DNA of 7,001 bases, taken from CAYMNU01 sp964391885. GTDB taxonomy: Archaea > Altiarchaeota > Altiarchaeia > JAFGQM01. A model generated the notes under the pieces. It saw nothing but the letters and a program-made list of their open reading frames with translations, ran no database searches and was not told the DNA's origin. This document shows positions 1 to 5,529 of this stretch, one piece after another; position 1 is the first letter of the stretch, and each line of letters starts with the position of its first letter. Position numbers and translations under genes: made by a program. Location of the stretch: assembly GCA_964391885.1 (NCBI GenBank), contig CAYMNU010000071.1, forward strand, positions 1-7,001, in the 5' to 3' direction.

Positions 1-95
1 CTTGTGCCGCACCAGGCCAGTACACCATGACTGATTTCATGGCTTGAGCCTGCCTGCGGGAGATACCCCGGACTTCAGTCCGGGGAGTACGTCAT
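1..95 (+). mobile_element. Possible right end of an IS200/IS605-type (tnpB) transposon, body outside the window
   Basis: The first 95 bases contain successive short stem-loops: CCATGA/TCATGG at 25-30 and 37-42, GGCT/AGCC at 41-44 and 47-50, and a perfect 9-bp GC hairpin at 66-85 followed by GGAGTACGTCA-like sequence. Right ends of many IS200/IS605 elements, which also form the 3' scaffold of the TnpB omega RNA, end in a hairpin of this kind (CCCCGG...TTCAG...CCGGGG) just before the cleavage site. That is family knowledge recalled by eye, not a search result. No transposase can be seen: all three plus-strand frames hit stops by 28-47, so only a short C-terminal tail could be present (for example 3-47, ending at TGA 45-47), and I do not recognise it. 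The exact element end is unknown; a cut shortly after position 90 is a guess. The element would lie about 40 bases past the stop of the GlmU-like gene. It could instead be a plain terminator or repeat. Confidence 0.4.
66..85. repeat. Perfect 9-bp inverted repeat (GC hairpin, 2-base loop)
   Basis: The arms CCCCGGACT (66-74) and AGTCCGGGG (77-85) are perfectly complementary around the loop TC. The stem is much more GC-rich than the following AT-rich bases. No long T run follows on the plus strand, so it is not a convincing intrinsic terminator. Its sequence is typical of IS200/IS605 right-end hairpins. Confidence 0.9.
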
Positions 96-118
96 TTTAA
101 AGACAGGTATTTTGAGCT

Positions 119-131
119 CATTCAAGAAAAA
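119..131 (-). terminator. Possible U-rich terminator after the GlmU-like gene
   Basis: Read on the minus strand, the TGA stop of the GlmU-like gene (134-132) is followed at once by ATTTTTCTTGAAT-like sequence with five consecutive T at 131-127. Archaeal RNA polymerase can terminate at short U-rich tracts without a hairpin. The tract is short and the call is tentative. Confidence 0.25.
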
Positions 132-1316
132 TCATTCAAGGTCGTCCTCTACGACCGAAAGCGGCGGGACCAGCTTGTTTGCCGCAATCTTCTTCCCTGG
201 CATTATGGAAACATTTATTCCTGTTTTGACATTGTCGCCCACCACACAGCCGAATTTCCTCCTTCCGCTACTTTCCTTCTCACCGCGTATGTTTAGCTTG
301 ACTTCACCGTTATCAAATCGCAGGTTAGCGACGTTTGTCCCTGCCCCAAAGTTGCAGTTCTCGCCGATTATCGAGTCGCCCACGTAAGAGAGATGAGGGA
401 CGTTTGTATTACTCATTATAATGCAGTTCTTTATCTCGACGGCATTGCCGATATGCACATCATCGCCTAGTGCAGTATATGGCCGTATATAGCAGTTCGG
501 GCCAATCCTGCAGTTTTTTCCTATTGTAACCGGGCCTTTAACATACGCGCCCGCTGTTATGGCGCTACCTTCTCCAATACTCACTTCTCCCTCAAGCACA
601 GCATTTGGGTGCACGTCGCCCCTGATATCCTTCTTCATCCTCTTTAAATGGAACTCGTTGGCATCCAAAAGGTCCCATGGTTTCCCTACATCGAGCCAGA
701 AGCCATCGTAAACGTGTCCGGAAGCTGATGACATCCTGAGAGTGTCGGTTATCTCATATTCGCCCCTGCCTGACTTCTTGGTACTTTTTATGTCTTCGAA
801 TATGTCTGCACCGAATGCATAAACTCCTGCGTTGATATAATTACCTTTTGGGGTTTCCGGTTTTTCCTCTATGCTTATGACGTTCTTTTCTGCATCAAGC
901 TCCACCACTCCGAAGTTCTCTGGTTGGCTGGATTGGGTAACTGTTATAGTATTGCACCTCTTCTTCTTGTAGGATTTTATGAGTTCGGGTAATAGCGATT
1001 CCTCAAATACGAGATCCCCATTCATACATATGAAGGGTTCGTTTATATGCCCCTCCGCACAGCCTATAGCGTTTGCAGTTCCCAGAGGTTCTTCTTGAAC
1101 CAGATAGGATACCCTATCACCAAGTGCATCCCTTATCTTGTCGTCCCCCTTCCTTATCAGAACAAATATTTTTTCTATGCCTGCAGATTCCAGAGCCTGG
1201 ATAGACCATTCTATCATGGGCCTGCCGGCTACGGGCAAAAGCGGCTTTGGCCTTGTGGCGGTCAGCGGCATCATGCGCGTCCCAGCGCCTGCCGAAAGTA
1301 TCAGCGCAGTCTTCAT
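132..1316 (-). CDS. glmU: GlmU-like bifunctional sugar-1-phosphate nucleotidylyltransferase / acetyltransferase
   Basis: This is a 394-residue two-domain cytoplasmic enzyme that probably makes an activated sugar such as UDP-N-acetylglucosamine for envelope glycans or glycoproteins. The N-terminal Rossmann-like nucleotidyltransferase domain (about 1-230) shows the signature SAGAGTRMMPLT (8-19) with K24 in RPKPLLP, the uridine-binding stretch QEEPLGTANAI (74-84), the metal aspartate in NGD (99-101), and EEKPETPKGNYINAGVY. The rest (about 238-394) has hexapeptide repeats (IGEGS, IGKNC, IGPNC, IGNAV, IGENC) of a left-handed beta helix. NVPHLSYVGDSIIGEN aligns with the acetyltransferase region of bacterial GlmU, H308 corresponding to its catalytic histidine, and is followed by NFGAGTNVANLRFDNGEVK. 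Length and layout fit archaeal GlmU homologues; true sugar specificity (glucosamine, glucose or others) cannot be read from sequence. The ATG is preceded by GGGGGCAAT, which could pair with the anti-SD through a G:U wobble. It lies 47 bases after the RNA-binding gene, with a TATA-like element in the gap. Confidence 0.9.
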   Translation of the reverse strand: MKTALILSAGAGTRMMPLTATRPKPLLPVAGRPMIEWSIQALESAGIEKIFVLIRKGDDKIRDALGDRVSYLVQEEPLGTANAIGCAEGHINEPFICMNGDLVFEESLLPELIKSYKKKRCNTITVTQSSQPENFGVVELDAEKNVISIEEKPETPKGNYINAGVYAFGADIFEDIKSTKKSGRGEYEITDTLRMSSASGHVYDGFWLDVGKPWDLLDANEFHLKRMKKDIRGDVHPNAVLEGEVSIGEGSAITAGAYVKGPVTIGKNCRIGPNCYIRPYTALGDDVHIGNAVEIKNCIIMSNTNVPHLSYVGDSIIGENCNFGAGTNVANLRFDNGEVKLNIRGEKESSGRRKFGCVVGDNVKTGINVSIMPGKKIAANKLVPPLSVVEDDLE

Positions 1317-1351
1317 ATTGCCCCCAAAAGCGGTTAATTAGAAGGGAAGGG

Positions 1352-1359
1352 ATAAAAAA
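1352..1359 (-). promoter_or_regulatory. Box A-like TTTTTTAT upstream of the GlmU-like gene
   Basis: On the minus strand the gap before the GlmU-like gene contains GCTTTTTTATCCC. If used as box A, initiation about 26 bases downstream would fall near 1329, giving a leader of about 13 bases that holds the GGGGG motif. The same six-T run directly follows the stop of the RNA-binding protein, so it could equally be its terminator. Confidence 0.35.
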
Positions 1360-1363
1360 GCCC

Positions 1364-1783
1364 CTAACACCACAGCTTCCACATAGCATCAACAACATTC
1401 TCTCTCTTCGCAGGAAAGGCCGCAACCTTTCCCTTGAGCTGGATGGTGTCTTTGCCCCCCCGGGTTATCTTGCCCTCAAATGCCTCTTGCTTGTCGAAGC
1501 GAATCCAGAAGAATCCCTCGTCGCTCACATGGCTATCAACGTCAAAGCCCTTTAGCGGCCCGAGCCGTTCAGTAATAAAACTTACTACGCTTTTGATGTC
1601 CTGCTGTTTTTTGAAACCAGCAGAAACCTTGATTATCTCATTGCCAAAGCTACCCTCTAAACTTTCGGTTTTGAACTCAGGCTCTTGCCCGGGCGGGAGA
1701 AGATTTAGCATAGCTTCCTTTACCTTGTCTAAATCCTCTGTCGAGTGGCAAAATGCCTCCAGGCTCAGATTGTGGAAGAGCAT
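1364..1783 (-). CDS. COG1325-type RNA-binding protein (predicted archaeal exosome subunit, PF01877-like)
   Basis: This is a small cytoplasmic protein of 139 residues from the ATG chosen here. Its layout matches the archaeal RNA-binding family predicted to work with the exosome (dsRBD-like fold). An N-terminal strand leads into an acidic helix (LSLEAFCHSTEDLDKVKEAMLNLLP), then EGSFGNEIIKVSA, a helix with SVVSFITERLG, and the C-terminal block WIRFDKQEAFEGK...DTIQLKGKVAAFPAKRENV. The family usually starts only a few residues before the 'xxTEDxxKV' helix, which favours ATG at 1783. An in-frame TTG at 1822 would add 13 residues (including YCPLVYTYRP) and overlap the upstream stop as TTGA; the extension looks unlike the family. 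No Shine-Dalgarno is visible for either start. The gene follows the membrane protein by 35 bases and is probably co-transcribed with it. Its role in RNA processing or degradation is inferred from the family. Confidence 0.85.
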   Translation of the reverse strand: MLFHNLSLEAFCHSTEDLDKVKEAMLNLLPPGQEPEFKTESLEGSFGNEIIKVSAGFKKQQDIKSVVSFITERLGPLKGFDVDSHVSDEGFFWIRFDKQEAFEGKITRGGKDTIQLKGKVAAFPAKRENVVDAMWKLWC

Positions 1784-1818
1784 AATGGGTCGATAAGTAT
1801 AAACAAGGGGGCAGTAAA

Positions 1819-2787
1819 TCAAATGCCTTTCTCTATCTTCTTTCCCCAGTGGGCGAAGCAGTCTTTGAGACCCAATCCCATAGCTATGGCGACACCTATA
1901 CTGATGCCGGCTATTATTATCTTAAATGAGTCGGTCAGTATATGCACATTATCCTTTATCTGGAAATGGGGCAACGCGAGTACTACTGCAAAGAAGATAA
2001 CCATGGCCTTTAATATCCACCCCACACTATCACTTGATATGGCTGCCTTACTTTTCTTTACTCTGCTTTCGATGAAATCACCGACAAGCATACCTGCAAT
2101 CAGTATGAATCCACCCAAAACAAACTCAGGATAAAGATTTACAAGAGACCTGAACATAACCACCAGCCTGACCTCAGAAAACGCCGGACCTGAGTTTGCG
2201 GCCACCGTGTCGATGCCACTGCCTATAAGCACAAGCATAACATAGACCATGAAGATTCCTGCGATGACTTTGGTTAGCTGCATACCACCCAAAGCGTTGT
2301 GCAGCCCGTGCTTAGCTATCTTTTCTTCGACACGTATACTGTCAAGCACCCCCTTGATTATCCTATAGACTACCGCTCCGATTATCACCCCCACTACAGA
2401 AAATATAAGGAATACTCCGATGTTAAGCATCAAATCCTGGAAGCCCTGTATATATTCCACTAATATTTGGAACATTGAAATGCTCCCCACTCCTTCATGC
2501 AGCGCCCAGGACACCATGGATTTCAAGCCCATCGCCACAAAGAGCCATTTTACATAAACCCCCACTCCCGTACTTATTCTTCCCCAGAGATTGAGGGAGA
2601 GTATCTCGCTACTTGCTATCTGCTCTTTGAGCTCCCTGATGCCCATTATACGCCTAACAATTGCCGCAATCACCGAACCGATTAAATAACCTGCAAGCAG
2701 TCCTACGACTATGACGGAAACAAATATACCTACGTTCACCAGAATATTGAATGCGTTACCGACTAGCATCTCAGGATTCAGTTCCAT
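1819..2787 (-). CDS. Multi-pass membrane protein with repeated MscS/CmpX-type conserved TM helices (PF05552-like)
   Basis: This is a 322-residue hydrophobic protein with about seven predicted membrane segments, near residues 17-44, 73-95, 119-145, 173-191, 220-240, 256-274 and 287-307. Residues 18-57 and 122-160 are visibly similar (N-V/I-G-I/V-F...VVG...G...R-I...I-R...E), and 221-246 (FVLGGFILIAGMLVGDFIESRV) looks like a third, shorter copy. This fits the 'conserved TM helix' repeat of CmpX-like relatives of mechanosensitive channels. The last helix ends SIGVAIAMGLGLKD, resembling the glycine/alanine-rich pore helix and following turn of MscS-type proteins. The protein stops 12 residues later, so the soluble beta domain of true MscS channels is absent. 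A role in osmotic or membrane-tension response is inferred only. A TATA-like element 33 bases upstream of the ATG suggests its own promoter and a near-leaderless mRNA; there is no Shine-Dalgarno. It heads the group with the RNA-binding and GlmU-like genes. Confidence 0.8.
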   Translation of the reverse strand: MELNPEMLVGNAFNILVNVGIFVSVIVVGLLAGYLIGSVIAAIVRRIMGIRELKEQIASSEILSLNLWGRISTGVGVYVKWLFVAMGLKSMVSWALHEGVGSISMFQILVEYIQGFQDLMLNIGVFLIFSVVGVIIGAVVYRIIKGVLDSIRVEEKIAKHGLHNALGGMQLTKVIAGIFMVYVMLVLIGSGIDTVAANSGPAFSEVRLVVMFRSLVNLYPEFVLGGFILIAGMLVGDFIESRVKKSKAAISSDSVGWILKAMVIFFAVVLALPHFQIKDNVHILTDSFKIIIAGISIGVAIAMGLGLKDCFAHWGKKIEKGI

Positions 2788-2814
2788 TTTTATTGTGTTT
2801 AACTAAATATTCAG

Positions 2815-2824
2815 AATATAAAAA
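2815..2824 (-). promoter_or_regulatory. Box A-like element upstream of the membrane protein gene
   Basis: The minus strand reads TTTTTATATT here, centred about 33 bases before the ATG at 2787. With normal archaeal spacing (about 26 bases) the start of transcription would be near 2794, leaving a leader of only about seven bases. This matches the absence of a Shine-Dalgarno and suggests a leaderless or near-leaderless mRNA. Confidence 0.5.
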
Positions 2825-2848
2825 CACAGCTCGCCGTGCCCGTGAGTT

Positions 2849-2886
2849 TTTTTATCGTGCTTGTATAGATTATCTTACGATAAAAA
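2849..2886. repeat. 10-bp perfect inverted repeat in the intergenic gap
   Basis: TTTTTATCGT (2849-2858) and ACGATAAAAA (2877-2886) are perfect inverted copies around an 18-base spacer. They lie between the end of the rfcL operon and the promoter-like site of the membrane protein gene. The arms could form a transcript hairpin, bind a dimeric regulator, or simply be two facing TATA-like sequences. There is no plus-strand gene here. Confidence 0.6.
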
Positions 2887-2912
2887 TAGGCACTGTAAAT
2901 AAAATTGCGGCA
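2878..2912 (-). terminator. Possible U-rich terminator after rfcL
   Basis: Downstream of the rfcL stop the minus strand carries two T-rich runs: ATTTTATTT just after GCCGCA, and CTATTTTTATCG leading into the inverted repeat. U-rich runs of this kind end transcription in archaea. The call rests on composition and position alone. Confidence 0.3.
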
Positions 2913-2925
2913 TATCCTCTGAAGG

Positions 2926-4317
2926 TCACCCTAGCCACTCGAGTTCTTCATCATCCAGGCCGAAACTTTGCACCATGCCTTCGCCGGCTTCCCTGCTTTC
3001 CGAGAATACTCTTTTTACTAAGGGGAGATAACTTGTTATTATGCGCTTCCCAGAGTCATGGACCAGAGGCGACATCTTTGCGGCTATAGAGGCTTCCTTT
3101 GCCCGTTTGCCTCTTGTCATGCCCATTTTCTGTATAAGAGAGGGGAAGCGGTATTTGCTAAAGCCCATGATTGGACTGTCTTTCGAGAATCCGACGCCCA
3201 CGGTCATCAGGTCATTGACATATCTCAAAAAGCCCCAATACTGGCGGTTTGTCACTCTTCCGAGGAAAATGTCCGCGCGAGAGAGCTGCGCAAAGGCTCT
3301 TGCCCTCTCGCCCTTTTTTTGGTATTCAAAAGGTATGTTTTCATCGAGCCATGCTATAAAATTCCTGGGTTCCTCGTCAAGGCTCCACATCACCTTTCTG
3401 CATTCGCTGTAGTCCGAGCACCTGAATATCTTCTGCATAGCCTTGTAAACATCTATGGGCCTGTCCCTCTCCTGCAAAAAGACGCTTTCTGCGGACAAGT
3501 TCTTTTCGCCCTGGGCGAGGGCTTGCAGGTCGTTTATAGCCGAGCGCAGGTCGCCCTCGCAGTTGTCGGCTATCTTCTGCAGGGCCAAGATATCGCTTTC
3601 TATTCCCTCTTTCTTAAGTATCTCTCCCAGCCTTTTCACAACACCTCCCGGTGAAATCTTCTTCAGGCCGGCCTGCTCGCAGTAAATCTTGATTCCCGCC
3701 AACTTTTTGCTGCGTATGTCTCCACAGGTTATGATTATCGGTGAACGCGTCTCTTTTATGACTTTGACAAGAGCCTTTCCAGCTCCCCTGTCTGCAACAC
3801 CTGAAAGGCCTTCAATCTCTTCTACTATAATGACTTTACTCCTGCCGCTGAAGCTGCGTGTCTGGGAACCCTGGCCCGCTATTTGGCCGACAAGCGCTTC
3901 AGTCCTCTTATCCGAAGCGTTCATCTCGAGTATATCCCAATTGAATTCTCTTGCAAGTGTCTGGGCAAGAGAGCTCTTGCCTGTGCCAACATTTCCATAT
4001 ATCAGCAGCGCCCTCTTCTTCGGCGGCTTGTGGGCCCATTGTTCTGACCAGGCCTTTGCAGCCTTTATGGACAGCTCGTTGCCCACCATATCATCGAGGC
4101 TTTCCGGCCGATATTTCTCGCACCATGGGAGAGAAGCTTGGCGATTCTTAGCTGTCTTCGGTCCTCTGTCCTCTGTCCTCTCTAATGCGCCTTCTTCTAC
4201 CTCTTTACCTTTGGCACCATGTTCAGGAGGGATTTCATTGATTTCTAATTGGTTAATATTAGGCTTGACCTTAGTTTCTGCAGGAGCTTCATCCGTAATC
4301 CAGGCAGTAAGATCCAT
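2926..4317 (-). CDS. rfcL: Replication factor C large subunit (clamp loader), with N-terminal extension
   Basis: The AAA+ clamp-loader large subunit works with RFC small subunits to load PCNA onto DNA. The family block starts at residue 63: LPWCEKYRPESLDDMVGN (63-80). It continues with Walker A GNVGTGKS (108-115), MNASDKR (132-138), the Walker B region VIIVEE (162-167), sensor 1 region PIIITCGD (193-200) and sensor 2 GDLRSAINDLQ (255-265, R258). Residues from about 275 match the helical collar region of RFC-L in layout. Two oddities: Walker B has EE rather than DE, and sensor 1 has glycine (G199) where asparagine is usual. Residues 1-62 are an added hydrophilic, probably disordered segment starting MDLTAWITDE; family members normally begin right at the LPWxEKYRP motif. 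The start is supported by ATG directly abutting the upstream TAG and by the lack of any in-frame ATG, GTG or TTG near residue 63. The C-terminus (DDEELEWLG) shows no clear PCNA-binding QxxhxxFF box. Last gene of the thrC operon. Confidence 0.93.
   Translation of the reverse strand: MDLTAWITDEAPAETKVKPNINQLEINEIPPEHGAKGKEVEEGALERTEDRGPKTAKNRQASLPWCEKYRPESLDDMVGNELSIKAAKAWSEQWAHKPPKKRALLIYGNVGTGKSSLAQTLAREFNWDILEMNASDKRTEALVGQIAGQGSQTRSFSGRSKVIIVEEIEGLSGVADRGAGKALVKVIKETRSPIIITCGDIRSKKLAGIKIYCEQAGLKKISPGGVVKRLGEILKKEGIESDILALQKIADNCEGDLRSAINDLQALAQGEKNLSAESVFLQERDRPIDVYKAMQKIFRCSDYSECRKVMWSLDEEPRNFIAWLDENIPFEYQKKGERARAFAQLSRADIFLGRVTNRQYWGFLRYVNDLMTVGVGFSKDSPIMGFSKYRFPSLIQKMGMTRGKRAKEASIAAKMSPLVHDSGKRIITSYLPLVKRVFSESREAGEGMVQSFGLDDEELEWLG
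4161..4181. repeat. 7-bp tandem repeat, three perfect copies, inside the rfcL 5' coding region
   Basis: GTCCTCT is repeated three times head to tail (plus strand); the minus strand coding reading gives the stretch ERTEDRGP at about residues 46-53 of RfcL. Seven is not a multiple of three, so gain or loss of one unit would shift the frame upstream of the whole AAA+ domain. Confidence 0.85.
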
Positions 4318-5529
4318 CTAGGACGTTAGCAGCTTAATGAATTCCGGGCCATTTTTAAACCCATAGCTACCCTCTTTTGCACTTTCCTCATCGAAGCGCT
4401 CTACGCTATCGGCATCGATACCAAATCCGCTTATACAAAATGGGACTGGTCCCATCTCATGCTTGCGTGTTGAGATTGGCGTGTAGTGGTCAGGAAGGAT
4501 GCCTACCCTAAAATCGCTATCAATCTTCTTTAAAAGTCTCTCTAAAAGGCGATTGTCAATGTTCTCAAGGGCCCTGATTTTCTCTTTTAAATGCCCTTCA
4601 TGTCCTGCCTCGTCGGGTGCTTCTACATGCACAAGAACAAGGTCGTCGCCTCCATTGAGCGCGTCGGCCGCAGCATCAGCCTTGCCCTCATAATTGGTGT
4701 CATAGTGGGCGGTGGCGCCGGGCACCCTGATTACCTTGAGGCCTCCCAGAATACCTATTCCCCGTATCAGGTCGATGCCTGTGATGACGCTGCCTTCTAT
4801 ATTGAAGCGCTCTTTCAGCGTCGGGAATTCTGCCTTTAGCTTCCCAGGCCCCCAGAACCAGAGCATGTTTGCGAGCGGGCGCCCGTCCTTCTTTCTTTGT
4901 GCGTTGACATGATGGTTTTCAAAGACTCGCTGAGAGCCGAGCATTATAGCATTAAGCCTTTCCGCCCATTGCTTTCCATTGTCAGAGCTTCCTTTGCAGA
5001 GGTGTTCATTTATCGGCTTGCCCGGATGGTCGTGGGGGGCGTCGAACGAAAGCTCTGCTGGTTCCAATTCTATATTTTTCAGCACCAAGAGGTTCCTGTA
5101 GCTGACGCCGGGGTAGAACCTGAGGTAATCGCTCCCGAACTCCTTGTTGGCCGCGCCTATCAATTCCCTCGCTTCATCGTTGCTTATGTTGTCGGCGCTG
5201 TAATCTATGATATTGCCTTTATCTATCGTTATTATGTTCGCGCGCATGGGGAGGTCGTGCGCCCCTACATCAACGCCCATACTGGCAGCCTCGATAACGC
5301 CCCTCCCCCCTGGGAAATATGTATCTGGGTCATATCCAAGTATGCTCATGTTGGCTACATCACTTCCTGGAGGATAGCCTGCTGGTACTGTCTCCAAAAG
5401 GCCGCTTCTACCGCTCTTGGCGAGGGAGTCCATGTTCGGAGTCTTTGCAGCCTGCATTGGCGTTTTGCCTCCTAGGCTCTCGATCGGATAATCGGCCGCA
5501 CCGTCGCAAATTAGGATAATATATTTCAT
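4318..5529 (-). CDS. apgM: ApgM-family enzyme: cofactor-independent phosphoglycerate mutase family, probably the proposed homoserine kinase subfamily
   Basis: This is a 403-residue cytoplasmic protein of the alkaline phosphatase superfamily, COG3635/ApgM group. Metal-site motifs are visible: CDGAAD with D9, GSDVAN with S56 (aligning with the nucleophilic serine of iPGM), EAPDEAGHEGH (303-313, D306 and H310), and PDHYTP...RKHEMGPVPF (346-364, D347, H348, H357). GGKTPMQAAKTPNMD and GGRG are also family-typical. Several stretches look closer to the subfamily modelled as proposed homoserine kinase (TIGR02535) than to glycolytic archaeal ApgM: GSDVANMSILGYD rather than GSDTAHLS, GVIEAASMGV rather than GPFEAAGxGI, MRANIITI...DYSADNISNDEA rather than FRxNFAT...DRRAGR, plus LANMLWFWGPG and ATAHYDTNYEGKA. 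The comparisons are from memory. The gene starts directly after the thrC stop (TAG then ATG) and ends directly before rfcL. With thrC it could supply O-phosphohomoserine. A glycolytic mutase role (3-phosphoglycerate to 2-phosphoglycerate) remains possible. Confidence 0.85.
   Translation of the reverse strand: MKYIILICDGAADYPIESLGGKTPMQAAKTPNMDSLAKSGRSGLLETVPAGYPPGSDVANMSILGYDPDTYFPGGRGVIEAASMGVDVGAHDLPMRANIITIDKGNIIDYSADNISNDEARELIGAANKEFGSDYLRFYPGVSYRNLLVLKNIELEPAELSFDAPHDHPGKPINEHLCKGSSDNGKQWAERLNAIMLGSQRVFENHHVNAQRKKDGRPLANMLWFWGPGKLKAEFPTLKERFNIEGSVITGIDLIRGIGILGGLKVIRVPGATAHYDTNYEGKADAAADALNGGDDLVLVHVEAPDEAGHEGHLKEKIRALENIDNRLLERLLKKIDSDFRVGILPDHYTPISTRKHEMGPVPFCISGFGIDADSVERFDEESAKEGSYGFKNGPEFIKLLTS

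Noticed and set aside
1..40. Minus-strand start reading MKSVMVYWPGAA from ATG at 40-38 and running off the left edge
   Set aside because: Only 13 codons are visible; the faint likeness to the start of REP-type TnpA proteins is too weak to call a gene.
1364..1425. Possible overlap of an alternative minus-strand frame (1117-1425) with the 3' end of the RNA-binding gene
   Set aside because: It is a shadow frame across the start of the GlmU-like gene, with no family similarity.
3058..3654. Long open frame of 198 codons on the plus strand opposite rfcL
   Set aside because: It is antisense to strongly conserved RFC motifs, has no recognisable domain or promoter, and its composition mirrors the codon pattern of the real gene.
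4897..5475. Plus-strand open frame of 192 codons opposite the ApgM-family gene
   Set aside because: It lies entirely over conserved metal-site coding sequence on the other strand and resembles no family I know.
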